This document shows positions 1-12,551 of a stretch of 64,000 bases of DNA, piece by piece (position 1 is the first letter of the stretch; each line of letters begins with the position of its first letter). This DNA comes from Vespula vulgaris (lineage: Eukaryota; Arthropoda; Insecta; Hymenoptera; Vespidae). The notes beneath the pieces were generated by a model, which worked only from the letters and a program-made list of their open reading frames with translations, did not search any database and had not been told where the DNA came from. Where the stretch lies: contig NC_066587.1 of NCBI RefSeq assembly GCF_905475345.1, positions 3,304,070-3,368,069 of the forward strand, in the 5' to 3' direction. Made by a program: the position numbers and the translations under genes.

Positions 1-3000
1 AGGTTTGACGGAAAAAAAGTATCGAACACACGTCACACGTCAAAACGGATACGCGATAAAGCAAGTTTTTTACGAGATAATAGATAAATATTTTTCCTTT
101 CGTAGGATACATTTTAATGACAATAGCAGTTTTTATTTATAGGCATCGTTAGATAGGATCAATGTTGTACGTAGGTACAGTTTGGTCGTTTATCGTAATA
201 TTTATGCGATACGAGGAGGATAGAATAGATCGTTTAAAAAGTATAATCGTATATCACGTGTACGTACGCACGTGTTACTCCTTCTGCAATAGTTTATCCA
301 ACGAAAGCATTGCTTTGTCCGAAGGTAAAAGGAACTTTCTTTGAAAAAGTTTTACGATATAAAACAAATCTCCCGTAAAGACGAATTTGTAAGAAAGAAT
401 TCGCTGACATTGACTCTCGTTGTCTTTCGGAGTAGAAACCCACCGAGATAAGGTATTATTGCTTTATTTCATTGTTGACAATAAGTCCGTCTACGGGAGA
501 ACAAAATGTTCGAGTAAGAAAGTTTTGCAGTGGTCGCAAGAAAGTCGTTCTCTCTCAGGAACGTGACTCACGAGTCGACTCGTAAACAAGAAGAAAACGT
601 TTTCCCATCTCTGAACAGAACGTATATTTCTAAAAAGCATCGGATCTTACGCAATAAATCCTTTACCATTGGATCGATTCGAACAATGAATTCTTTTTTC
701 TTTTATTTTTTCTATTTTTTTCTTCGTCTTCTCGATGAAATATCAAACGATCTCGATTTCTCTGCAGAATCTTTCGAATCCGATTAGATTCCCTTCGTTT
801 GAAGCGTACATTTTAATCAACATTATTATTAGCACGCATTCATGAGCGATTTTAAATATGCAATTTTATTTAATATCATTCGTAATATCGGACGCCAATA
901 TACGCAATTTTGTCGTTTTCGTAAACGAATATTGCCTATTATTTCCAAAATCGTTAGTATCCGGTTTTTGCATTGATCATCGAAAATACACGCGTTTCGC
1001 ATTTAAATATGGATAATTAAATGTCACGGAGCGACGTACGACGCGGGAGTAATTTGTAATCGAACGAACGCTAGTATATGCTTCAGAACGACCAATGGCT
1101 AATTATAAACGAATTCGTAGTTAATCGGCCGATGATTATCCGTCATAATTGCATCCTTCGGCAATTTTCTACATTTATCGGTGATTTTAAGCGGGGAAAT
1201 CCGGGAAATGTTACGAGTTTATTGTTAACTTTTTCGTTAAATTTTGTCATTCTATTTGTTCGCTCGTTCGATCGCACATAGGTACACAGAAAAAGTATAT
1301 AGAGATGCGATAAGAGAAATCCGAATCGTAGACGTCTTTTGGATAGAGCGATGATACGAGAACTAAACCAACGAAATCCTTTTGCCTCGAACAAGACAAC
1401 GCACTTTCACGGCCGTTCTCTTCGTATTATCTCTTAGGATCGTAACGTTTCTTAACATTGAACCCAACAAAGGATCGTTTTCTCACACTTCAAATCCTAT
1501 GTGAATTGCGATTTACGCTTTCGACGTTTTGTTATTGAGAATCGACGAGACGAACGAAAGAAGATAGAAATGAATAAATGGAACGTATAATATCCTTTGA
1601 TTTTACGATCGTGCTTACATATATTAATTGTCGAATCAAATCTTTGACTTTTTCTTCTCTGCTGTTTCTAAAACAATGTTATGGAAAAATGAAAAATCTC
1701 TTTTCTCTTTTATGCTCGTTCTTTGATGAATGTGAAGGAATAATAAAATTCTTAAGGTTTCTCAAGGAAACGTCTTAAGGAAAAATATACATTTATGATA
1801 CTTAAGACACTTTTAATATGTCTTCCATTCTTTTGACTAGAATGAAATGAGAAAGTTATCCGTATGGACTCAGCCCATGATCTTTTGTAATTTTGGCTAG
1901 ATCGAGGAGGCCCTTTCTCTCTTCCTTCGTTCGCTAGATTGTTCCGGCTTAATGTCCGATCATAAGTTTAATCGACTTTCTGATTTATAAGGTAATTAGT
2001 GGGAGCGATGAAAAAAATAGATGAGATCGAAAAAATAAGAATAAAAAAAGAAAAAAGAAATTCAGATGGCACGGTAATTAGGATGAAAATTTTTAATAAT
2101 GTTAAATCTTCGTAAAAATCATATTTTAATAGCTTATTTATGATCGATCGATAATTTTCGAGAGTTAGAAGGATCGTTTTTATTTTTTTTTTCTTCTTTT
2201 TTTCTCCTTTTCAAGTTAGAAGTAGGCTGTTTCCTAATTAAAGGTTCGTATGGAATTTCAGTTGGACGAGTTCAAGGACTCGCTACGAAGTTTGAAATTA
2301 CATAGGCTCTCGTTTTAGGAGGGTCCTTAGTCGATGAATATCGATGCGAGGTATCCTTACTTCTTGTAGAGCCACTCTGTATATTCGATTACCTTTAGTC
2401 TTGGAGTCACTTCGGAGTTAACGCGTTACGGCTTCATTCGACATTTTCTTTCTTGTCGCTCCTCTGTTTCCGTTCTTTATCTTCCTACTTGTGAGCGCAC
2501 TGCATCCCTTTTTTTGCTTTTTCCTCGTCAATGCGCACATAAAACAGTCGACACAGAGAAATTGTAGAGTTTAAAATCGATTAAAAATCAAAGCTCTATG
2601 TGTTCGCCGTAACATGAATATTTGCTTATTCCACAACTTCGTTTGAGTTGTGACAGCACGTATTCCTGCTGATTTAAGCGTAAAAAATGACGCGATCTAT
2701 TTTGTCTTTTGAAGTACAAACTTTGAACAAGACGACGGTAGTATGGTTGTAACGTGACACGTTGAAAAAATATTTCAAATATTCGTGTTAGCGAGGTAGT
2801 TTGAAAAATAATAAGAACGTTTACGTAATTCCTTGATCGACTAAAAATAACAACTTGATATTAATCAAATCGAAAGATTTATTGTTTGCTTTATTGTCTT
2901 CGTAAATGCAAATGAATCATAGCTTTGTTCGTTATTCGTGAATCTTATGTCAAGTGCAAGAATATGTAAATGAATCGTGAAAAGCTGTGATAACGTAGCT

Positions 3001-4510
3001 TTCTCCGGTTGAGGTAGTCCATTGGATTTATCGCAAAACTTTTCGATTCAACTGGACTCGAAGGGAGGAAAGGGAGTATTGCGTAGAAGATACGCTTTCA
3101 CTGTATTCGTTTACGAGAGGATTCGTTCTGCCTGTAATTTCCTAGTTTCGAGGCTCAGGCGTCAAAGTTCGGATGTTACGAAACTTCGTTCTACCAGTTC
3201 TCCCCTTTCCAACTTCGTTCGAGCGTAATTTCTGCGAAGCAACAGGAATTACGATCAAATTCGGATATATTATCGATACTCGCATCTCTAACTTCGTGAT
3301 TCGCGAACGAGATGAGCTTTTTGATGTTCGTGAACGACCGTCTCTTTGCTCTACTCTTGACGGAGGTTCTTCTCTCTTCAAAGAGAGATCTATCGAATTT
3401 TCAGCTTGCTTTTTTACTCGTTATCAGTTCGATTTCTCGAATGGAAATATCGCGAAATAAATATATTTCAAACGAAGTTTTCATTATCGTTTTTTCATGG
3501 GGAAAAAATAAATCTCATTACACCGATCAATCTATATTTAATGGCGTGTGCTCTACTATAGAAGCACGTAAGAGACTTGTCAACGTATTAAGAAAAAAAG
3601 AAAAAAAAAATGAACAAATAAAAGGATCTCCGATCGTAATTTTCCCCGCGTCGATTATATCGCGCTGCATACAAAATATATGGACGTATACGTACACATC
3701 CACATGCTGACGATAAAATATCAATAAAGCTTTTCATTTCATCATTATTTCTGTTCGATGCAGAGAAACTTGAATTTGCTATTCTGTTCGTAAAATTTCA
3801 AATTGCTTATTACCGCTCTCCCAATTACAATATTAGCGGAAAAATGTAAATAGCGTGGCTACCTTTTCTCCTTGTAATAAACGAATAATTTCGATGGTAG
3901 AAACTCATCGACAACGCTGATAACTGTTATCGAAAAAAGAAAAAGAATCGTTATACATATATTTCTATTTTGTGTAATTCTCTTATATCGTTTAAACGAA
4001 TGATTATTATCGATTTCGTCAAACATTTGTTCTTATTTCGATATTCCATTTAAAAAGTTTGTACACAAGATAGGAATAACTATTTATCATTCGCACGTAT
4101 ATATATTTCTTTCCATTTTCTGACTCCAACGATTTCGTCCGAACTGCAAGATTGCAAGGGAACAGAGATTGAAAACGTATCTACTATCGAAGTAAAACTA
4201 ATCTTTTGAAAGCTAGAGTTCTACGTATGACTCAAGGAGCCTTGGTTCTTTCTTCAAAAAGAATCTCACTTTTGTGGTTGAAAAGTGGCCGGCAAGTTTG
4301 GCACGTAAAAGGTTAAGGTAGAAAATGAAGACTGAAAATCTCTTTCGACTTTCTTCTTTGTGATATTCCTTCACCGAACTATGCTCCAGTGAAGTATAGA
4401 TTCAAAGGTCCGTAAGCTCAATGATGGAAATACGCATGACCATGTACGTTGCTACTCAAAATCTTGATAAAAGTCGTGATTTCACATCTGCGTTGAAATA
4501 AAGTACTTTT
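1..4510. other. unique non-coding DNA, no gene seen
   Basis: AT-rich and CpG-rich sequence without long tandem repeats. A poly-T/C run lies near 2180-2210. Open frames are at most 132 codons (3312-3710) and look random in composition. A short (CT)n run occupies 4513-4535. Nothing else is supported. Confidence 0.6.
1751..1806. repeat. hairpin with repeated CTTAAG palindromes
   Basis: CTTAAG-GTTTC (1751-1761) can pair with GAAAC-GT-CTTAAG (1767-1779), leaving a 5-nt loop and a GT bulge. A third CTTAAG follows at 1801-1806, so the 6-bp palindrome occurs three times in 56 bases. Confidence 0.4.
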
Positions 4511-5041
4511 TCTTTCTCTCTCTCTCTCTCTCTCTTCATCTTCTTCTTCTCTTAAAAAAATTGTTAAATCTTAGAAGGAACTTCACATCATAGAAACTTC
4601 TTAAACGTTTCAAACAAACTTGTATACTAACGATATAATTTTGACGCTATTGTCGTATTTGTGATATTTTAAAACTTCACGTCGGCAAATTACGATAATT
4701 ATCAAAGTTAACCGAATAATTTGTTAACTTATATAGTGCAAATTACATTTATTGTTTAAACCGACGTCAAGGGTTACCAATTTACCTGAAATTACACGAG
4801 CTCTTTTTAAAGTCTGTATTAACGTGTAAAAGTTGGATGCAGTTAAGGACAAGCTCGCTCTCTCACGCGACTTTAGTCGTGAAATTGGCAATTAGTTGGG
4901 TACTCTCTGTGTAAAGTGTCGCATCGCCGAATTTTAGCATCGGAAATGCTTGCACCGAATAAATAATCGCCAATTTCATGAGAGGATTTGTATTCTCGTG
5001 GCAGGTCATTTTTTATTCTTTTTTTTTCGTTTATTCAGGGA

Positions 5042-5044
<3 letters not shown>

Positions 5045-5098
<54 letters not shown>
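5045..5098. repeat. (GA)n microsatellite, left arm of an inverted repeat
   Basis: A pure GA run of about 27 units. A complementary (CT)n run follows only 25 bases later. Confidence 0.95.
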
Positions 5099-5100
<2 letters not shown>

Positions 5101-5120
5101 TGCTCTGACTAGATTTTTTT

Positions 5121-5123
<3 letters not shown>

Positions 5124-5166
<43 letters not shown>
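5124..5166. repeat. (CT)n microsatellite, right arm of an inverted repeat
   Basis: A CT run of about 20 units. It could pair with the GA run at 5045-5098 to give a stem of roughly 40 bp in single-stranded DNA or RNA. Confidence 0.95.
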
Positions 5167-5458
5167 TTTTATTTTTTAATTTTTTTTCACGGTTCGATGA
5201 AAAAGAAATGAAAAAAAATGTTTCGACCGGTCGAGATGTAATGCGTCTCTTAGCTTTGACGTTGAAAAAAAGTCGAAAGTTCTTCGTGGAAAGCTATTGC
5301 CCACTTTACCATCTACCGTTTGGTACGACTCACAAATGTGGCAAAGAGCAAGAAGAAATTGCACTTTTCCAAGCTCGGAAAAAGCTCAGGCTCTTTTACC
5401 TTCTTCTCTATCCTACTTATAAATGTGAATTTTATTTCACAGTTTCGAAACGCGCTGT

Positions 5459-5515
5459 GACTGCTGTTACTGCTGCTACTGCTGTTATTACTGCTACTGC
5501 TCTGCTGATACTCCT
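5459..5515. repeat. degenerate CTG/CTA trinucleotide tract
   Basis: An imperfect alternation of ctg, tta and cta triplets. In the plus frame it reads as Thr/Ala repeats. Confidence 0.6.
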
Positions 5516-6198
5516 GCCGTCGATTTAACCTCGATATGAAAATTTATAATGCAGATAGGTGGATATTATTGGAATAGGAAAATTTAATTTCGCGATATAA
5601 TATTATTAAAAAAATTGATGTCACTCGAAGAAGAAGAAACGATTGTAACTGTGCGCATTCAAGAAATATAAGCTTCGATTAGTCAATTTAAAAGAAGAAA
5701 AATGAAAATTCAGATTTTAATCACGATACTTGTGCGAAATATAATTTCACAAATCCATTTAATGTAATTTCAGGTTCTTTTGTTATAACATAATTTTAAA
5801 GGATTTCATCGTTTGTTGTAATTTTTATGAGAAATCTTTCTTCTCTGATAATTTAAAATGATGCGAGTAGATATTTGTCGAAGCAATTAGATCTGAATGA
5901 ATATTAACATTGTTCATTTAAATAAAGAAGTTCATTAAAAAAAGGAGAATTTTATCGATTAAGTTAACATAACATACAAATTATTAATCTCTCACAATCA
6001 TTATTCGGTCTCGTTACATTAATAACTCGATGTTAGTGGATTTTCGGATGCTTCGATTCAAGACATCGTATTACGAAAGCTTGGTTGAATATATATATAC
6101 TTGTCTGAAAGAGTAGGTACGTCTTCGAATCTTTCGTGTCTTGCTTTCTTCTTTCATCGTCAGGTATACTATACTTTTCTAGTTACTTTATGTGTGCG

Positions 6199-6200
6199 TA

Positions 6201-6248
<48 letters not shown>
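6199..6248. repeat. (TA)n microsatellite
   Basis: A TA run with TG interruptions at its left end. Confidence 0.9.
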
Positions 6249-6249
<1 letters not shown>

Positions 6250-6982
6250 TAGACATATACATAAGCAGAGCAGATAAGCAGAGACTTATGCAAAAAAAAT
6301 TGATTTTTAAAAAAGAACTTCGTTTCGTTTCCTTATATATTTCAGGAGAAAGAAACAAAATAATATTGACATTTTATTTCCAAAGCAAAAATATTAAACG
6401 TAAATATCTATAGACTAACATAAAAATTTTATACGTTTATTTCCGAATTCATTTCAATGCTTTAGATCGCAATTTTTTCCACAATTAATATTCAATGCGT
6501 ACGTTATTTTAATACCGATGCTTTTTAAAAGTAGCGACTGTAACTATAAAATAAAAGATATTTTGACATACGTATGCACGTGTACACAAATATATTATAT
6601 AAAAAATGTATTATTTTCATACAAAATGGAAAAGAAAAATTTTCGAACGCGATGACAATTTATTAAACATATTGTAATTTTTTTTTATAAAATCCGTTCC
6701 TCGATCGAATTGAAATATAAATTCTCGATTATATTGGTGCATCGAAAAGACAAAAAAAGAGGGAAACATTCTTAGTAGTAGAACGTAGCAGTAGTGGTTA
6801 GAATAATACGAAAGAAGGTGAAATTGAAAGAACTAGGAAGATATCGTTGGTCGACTAAACTTTTCTCTAAACGAACGTTTAGTCGTTTACTTGTGTTTCC
6901 GTTGGTTGGACTATGCTTGGTTTAAATACAAAGATTCAAAAGCCACCTACGACGGAGGAATTCTGTATTGTGGAACGTAATT

Positions 6983-7063
6983 GTATATATATGTATGTGT
7001 GTGTGTGTTTATGGTGTATATGTGTATATAAATATATATGTATATGTATCTATCGATATATAC
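6983..7063. repeat. compound (TA)n(TG)n tract
   Basis: An interrupted TATG/TGTG/TATA array preceding the GC-richer segment at 7070-7400. Confidence 0.7.
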
Positions 7064-7310
7064 GTATACAAGACGACGGAAATGCAACCTCTCGAACCAT
7101 TCCCTCCCCAGCATCTAGCTCACATTCTATTCCTTCCCTTTCTTCCTCTTGCCCTCTCGCAAACAATCCTCTGGAAGACGGGCAGACTCGGCGTGCTCGC
7201 CGAACCGCTTCTATTGTACTAAGGCCCGACGCAGCTGCCTCCTATGTTTCTCTCTCTACGTACGCGTTTGTACATATTCCATGCGATTGCACACGCTCAT
7301 TGTACCTTAC

Positions 7311-7421
7311 CTACGTGCCATTCCGACCGGTGTCACGTCCTGAGAAACGGCAGATCGGTAGAACGCTTTTCGCCGAAGTAACTTTCAGAATAGTTTCAAC
7401 TTCTAAGCGAAAATCTAGTGA
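7311..7421 (-). other. candidate minus-strand exon-like segment
   Basis: On the minus strand a pyrimidine tract ending in CTTCAG precedes 7421, and TAG|GTAAGG follows 7311. This gives acceptor and donor matches around 111 nt. The frame between them is open for 36 codons (beginning SLDFRLEVETILK) and closes with TAG at the last three bases. The plus strand is also open here within a 170-codon frame, so strand is ambiguous. No homologue is recognised. Confidence 0.12.
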
Positions 7422-7450
7422 CTGAAGAGAAAGAGAGACAGAAATATCGC

Positions 7451-8110
7451 GAGGGAGAGAGAGAGAGGTGTTAAAATAACGTTATAATTGAATTATTTCA
7501 TTCAATTACTGCCTACGACGTAAATAGAGAACGAAGGTTTCAAAAATAATATCGAAAGGAAAAAAACCGTTTTTTGCGAATAGTATAGTTTTGTTTCTTT
7601 TCTCTTTTCCTTTTTTTTTCTTCCCAATAGAGATCGGAATTAAGTTAGAAATACAAATATTTAGAAAATAGTTTAAATACGAGTGGATTTTCGAATCTAA
7701 TTGAATTATTTCATTTCTATCGAAAGTTTAAACGATCGAGTATTTTTCGCGATGGTAATTGCGTAAGTCACGCTTGCGAATCAATCGTGTCTAGAAAAGG
7801 GATAAAAAGAAATGGACGGGTAGATATGAACGTGCCGTTTTTATTTGCTTTTTCGTGTCATTGATCGGCCGAAGCCATTGAAAACGCTGAATATTTCGAG
7901 TTTGCTCACGCCGATAAAAATGTAACTGTCGCGTTTGACGAGACAAGATACGTTCTCCGATTTGTCCCTTTTGTTATTATTTTGTCGGCGAAACATTAAT
8001 TGAACAAGATCGCATTCAGAAGTCACGCGTCTCTCAATCCCTTCCAGTGTTTTTTTTTTCTTTTTTGTTTTACAAGCTGTGAACGTGACATAATTGGTAA
8101 CGAATAGTGT
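7451..8110. other. unique non-coding DNA, no gene seen
   Basis: AT-rich sequence with scattered tcg/cga words. The only frame above 60 codons (minus, 7841-8026) has no recognisable features. Confidence 0.5.
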
Positions 8111-8112
8111 GA

Positions 8113-8199
<87 letters not shown>
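8111..8199. repeat. (GA)n microsatellite
   Basis: One of the longest pure GA runs in the window, about 40 units from 8121. It ends abruptly in CTTTAAAG. Confidence 0.95.
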
Positions 8200-8202
<3 letters not shown>

Positions 8203-8865
8203 TAAAGTTCTCTTTGAAGACAAAGTCTATTAAAGTATATAAAATCCTAAATGGAACGATTGAATAAAATCGATGATCGATTCGTTTGAAGGAATTAAAT
8301 TGATGTAAAATTGATAAAAATAGATAACAAGTTATCTTTATGTATCATACGCAGTAAAAAAGAAAAAAAGAAGGAGGGAAAAAAAGAATCGATGGAAGTA
8401 AAATCACAAATGAGATTACTTTGATTGACAAGTAAGTAAAATTTATGAGATGACAAAAAGGATAATAATAATCTAACAGAAATGAAATGTAACGGCGAAT
8501 TATTTGCTTTTTCATAGGAGAAATCGTGCGACCACTTTTTCATAAGAATACGTATTTGTGACAACGTCCATATTGGTAACGAAACGGCGAGACACAATTT
8601 CTTATGTCGTTCAAAAAATGCATGTACGTCTTTATTGATATTTTTTCTTATTCTTTTAACAAATTTATAGTCGAAGTCACCTCAAACGTTAGCGAATGTT
8701 CGTAACGCGTACAAAAGCATACATATATGGCGCAATGGGGGCGAAAGTATTTCTTCGTCGTTCGCTCGAATGAATTTACGATCTAGACGTAAGAAAACAT
8801 TCATGATTGTTTATGGCGACGATATCTGCTCTCCTTTTTTACTTTCTTTTCCTCACCTCTGGGCT

Positions 8866-8945
8866 TCTTCTTCTTCTTCTACTTCTTCTTCTTATTTCTT
8901 CTTTTCCTTTTCATTTTTCTTCTTTTTTCCCTCTCTCTTTTTTTT
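8866..8945. repeat. (TTC)n-rich pyrimidine tract
   Basis: An imperfect ttc array with T-rich interruptions. A CT-rich tract follows at about 9060-9130. Confidence 0.7.
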
Positions 8946-9420
8946 TACATGTTTCTACATCCCACGTAGTTCTGCAACTATGCAACCCTCCGTTGTGTAA
9001 GGTTGGAGCATCGTCTCTCGCGTTTACCATTTTTCACATTTTCTGGCGACCTGCCTCCTTCTTTTTCTATCTCTCTCTTTCTCTCTCCCTTTCTCCCCCT
9101 CTCTCCCTCTCACCCTTTTTCCTCTTTGTCTTCTTGCGAGAGCAGGTCCTCTTTATAAAGTTATGAATGTCTAGGTATGACTTCCATTACACCTATTTTA
9201 GGTTCAACTAAGAGAAATGAATCGCTGCCAGTTCGAAAGCACCGACTACGTCGTGAAGTTTTGTTAACGCTCTCTATTTATATGTATATCATCCTTATGA
9301 ATTTTACCGATATTTTCGTCATTGTTAATATCGAATAGAGATAGAAAGAGAGGCAGTGGCAATAAATTTTGGAAATATTGCATCTTTCGGTGGGTTTTTA
9401 ATTTGTTGAATCGTTTAATA

Positions 9421-9421
<1 letters not shown>

Positions 9422-9468
<47 letters not shown>

Positions 9469-9473
9469 TATAT
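9422..9473. repeat. (TA)n microsatellite
   Basis: About 20 uninterrupted TA units, then a CACA interruption and more TA. Confidence 0.9.
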
Positions 9474-9479
9474 TTTTCT

Positions 9480-10440
9480 TTCCCAACATTTTTAATAAAT
9501 GTTTTTTTGTAAAAGTAAAAAGACATTTTTACAAAAGTAGTATTATAAAAGCTTTATCGAGAATTCGTATTTATTCAGGCCCACCGGAGGGAAATAAGTG
9601 ACAACAAAAGAATTATTTTCTAAAGGGAAGAGAGGGAAAAAGAATTTTTTTCAAATGGTCGTTCGTACGCGCGACCGGTATTTTAATAACTCAGCCGATT
9701 TTGCCGCAATCTAGAATGAGAGCTTCGATCGATGTCGTGGCGAGAGCAAAGCTCATGGCTTCCTGCCGAAGCGTGATTGCGAGTAATGAATATTGATAAG
9801 GATCGCTTGTCAGGCGTTTCGCGGGTTAATTATTTATCATCGAATATCCTCTACTGCGATACCATTCGACGCCGGTCTCCATTCCTTCCGATCGGAAATG
9901 TTTTGTCCGTTGTTTTCCTTCTTCACGAGGATTCTTCCATCCCCGATCGTGCTTTACGATCGGCACGTTCTCTGTTATTTGCTCGGTAGTATTCTGATAC
10001 ACGCGGACGTTCATTCTCCGTGTTCGTGCTCGTAAATTTAGTTACAACTTACGCGACGTTAAATCGAAATAGAGGAAAATCTGATTAAGGTAAATGTAAC
10101 TTAAAGCTAATTAAAGAAACTGCAATCAAGGAAATGAGAAAGATCCGAGGTGTCTGTACTTTGATTTAAATGCATCCTTCAATGGCTCGTATAATGCGGA
10201 TTCACGTAGGGAAGCCGGTTAGATTACTTAAACATACATGGAGTTAAATATTGATTTATCAAGCAAGTCGATACTCGTGAATTTGTGTTTCCTCGTTCTG
10301 CTTTATTTTTTTTTTGTTTCGTTGTATCCTTAACGGGAAAGATCGATGAAACTGGTTAACTCAAAATCTACGAAATATATCACGTTTTTTGATTTCAGAG
10401 ATCATTGGGCGTTAACTTTTAAGGAAACAGTTTTCAACCT
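9480..10440. other. unique non-coding DNA with a weak promoter-like pair
   Basis: TATAAAA (9544-9550) lies 33 bases upstream of the A of a TTCAGG (9577). This is at the edge of accepted spacing, and no splice donor or exon follows, so it is not called as a promoter. The rest shows nothing recognisable. Confidence 0.4.
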
Positions 10441-11242
10441 ATGTTTATACGAAACTTCTTCTTCGCAATTAAATATCCCATAAAATTTCAAATTGTTTCG
10501 TCGGAACATCTGTGCACGTCTTTTATAACGTCTCTTATTTCCTTGTTCTTTTTTTTTTTTATTCGAGTGAGAAACAAATTATCTATTTATTTTTATATCA
10601 CGAGAATGATAAAGTTTTCGGAAGAGAAATCTTCGAGACGAATTAACTCGTCATCTCCGATTAAAAGATTGAACGTAAATTTATTTGGTAAAAGACGTGA
10701 TGAATTATTACAGATAAAAATAAATTTGATAAGATCGATCGATCCATTTATTCGAATTCCTCAAACTTTCTTTTTACTCTTACAAAATTTTGGAATTTGC
10801 TCTTATCGAACGGCGGAAGGTATTTTCAGACGATTTATTTCTCAGACGAGTTTCCATCGTAACTGTAACGGAGTGCGACAATCGAAAATTATACGACGAT
10901 TTATATGATTTTAGAATCGTTCGAGAAATATCGCCATATTTGCACGATGTTTACAGAGTCGTTTTTATCGTATTCAATTCTTTTCTGGGATTTTCGTTTT
11001 TCATCCGTCTTCACGGTTCGCTCTCTATCACTATTTTTCATGTTCTATTCTTTATCACACGCAAACGAGGCCGCACTTCAAAAGTCTTTTCAACTTCTTT
11101 CGTTAACCTTTATAAAAGAAAACCAAGAAAAACATTGCAATCGTGTTTAGCATTACATATTAACATAATTATAGTCGTTTCTTCGCAGATGAGACAGAAG
11201 AGAGAAAGATCGAAGCAAAATAGATATCAATTTTGGGAATAA
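10441..11242 (+). other. two overlapping long open frames, no recognisable gene
   Basis: Two plus-strand frames of 155 codons (10441-10908, ATG) and 150 codons (10790-11242) overlap here and together stay open for 800 bases. Both products are rich in Phe, Ile, Arg and Ser, as expected when AT-rich and tcg/cga-rich DNA is translated at random. Neither shows a domain, signal peptide or codon periodicity that I can see. It is listed because it is the longest repeat-free open stretch in the window. Confidence 0.08.
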
Positions 11243-11270
11243 AGTTTACTATAATTAGTAGAAAATATAG

Positions 11271-11273
<3 letters not shown>

Positions 11274-11312
<39 letters not shown>

Positions 11313-11317
11313 TATAA
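11274..11317. repeat. (TA)n microsatellite
   Basis: A TA run with one CACA interruption near its right end. Confidence 0.9.
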
Positions 11318-12293
11318 TTTCCCACTTGCGTGAATTTTTTAAAGGGACGATAATGTTATCAGCTTTACGTACCACGTTTTCTTCGAAAGGATGAAATTTA
11401 GCAAAAAATGATGGAACAAAAAGTCGAGGTTTATCCGAAGATAAGTGGCCAGGAAAAAAAAAAGAGAGGAGAAAGAACGGAAGGATAAAAGAAGAGAGAA
11501 TCGCAATGAATGGGAAGAGTGCATTTGAAAGGAGTCACGCTATCATATCCCGTTTCTTCATTATACATCGTCGGAACGACAAAAAGAAGAGAAATTCGTA
11601 TTTCCGGTGACATTCGAAGTTTCATGATAGTAATTATACTTGATCGCCCTTCTACAAGGTCTGTCACATTTATTTTCGTAACGATGTTTTAACCCTTCTC
11701 CGAATGCTATCGTTTCGCGATTCAAAGCAGCATCCCTCGCAATTTTCATCAATTTTAATATGCCCTAATTTCAGAAACTCATCTTGTAAACGATTAGAGG
11801 AAGATTTAATTAAACGTGCGAATTCCTCCGGTAACATTACGAAACCCAGAAGTCGTTTTATTATATTGTTTTACGTATATCTCATTTGACTCCTGCGTTA
11901 ACGAGATAACTTCGTCAGCAATTCGTTCTATTTACTTTTCTTCGTAGAAAGGAGAACGAAGCGACACCTTAGAATCGGTCATCCAACCGAGCTTTGGCAC
12001 GTTCCTGATTCATTCAAAGTGCGAACTCCGCGAGATTCTAGCTTGGATAGTTTGTTCAAGGACCAAAGGTCTCATTTATTAAATTTTTAACGTGTATTCT
12101 CCATGAAAAAACATCCTCTTACCTCTTCATTTTATACAGAATGCAATGGTGATATCGTACGGATGGAAAGAGAAAAAGAGGTAAGATGGTCGACGTAGAA
12201 AGAGGAAAGAGAAAGAAGTGAAGAGGAAGGAACAACGCGAAGCGGTTTCTTTTCATTCCGCTCCCCTTTATCCTTTATCTCTTTCTTTATCTT

Positions 12294-12551
12294 TTATGTT
12301 TTCCCTAACTTTCTTCCTCGCTCTTGCATCTTCCAACGTCGGTGTTCTACGTGTCGCAGTAAAAATGTGAACGAGATGGGAAAGTTCATTGCGCGTAAGC
12401 GACGCCGTGGCAAGTCGACGGAACTCTTTACAATTCTCTCGCAAAATCTTGGAATATCTTCTCCATAGAATGGGCCATTCCTGATGAGAATAACTGTCTC
12501 CTCGCCGTCTGCAACGGCCATTCGGTTCGCTAGCTTACTCGAGAAAGTCAT
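12294..12551 (-). other. unassigned open frame, 85 codons from ATG
   Basis: The frame extends further upstream to a TTG at 12575, but the first ATG is at 12551. The product has balanced composition (for instance MAVADGEETVILIRNGPFYG, then an Arg-rich middle and a basic tail) and no repeat content. It sits in a locally GC-richer patch. No known domain, signal peptide or membrane segment is evident, and no splice or promoter context was found. Confidence 0.13.

Noticed and set aside
6913..7425. 170-codon plus-strand frame as a gene
   Set aside because: The first third is a Tyr/Cys/Ile translation of TA/TG repeats. The remainder has no recognised domain and competes with a minus-strand exon-like reading.
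8023..8223. Ser-Leu and Arg-Glu repeat proteins
   Set aside because: Here, and wherever else GA/CT runs occur, these are simple translations of microsatellites rather than genes.
9544..9577. TATAAAA with TTCAGG as a second core promoter
   Set aside because: Spacing is at the edge of the accepted range and there is no exon-like leader or donor downstream.
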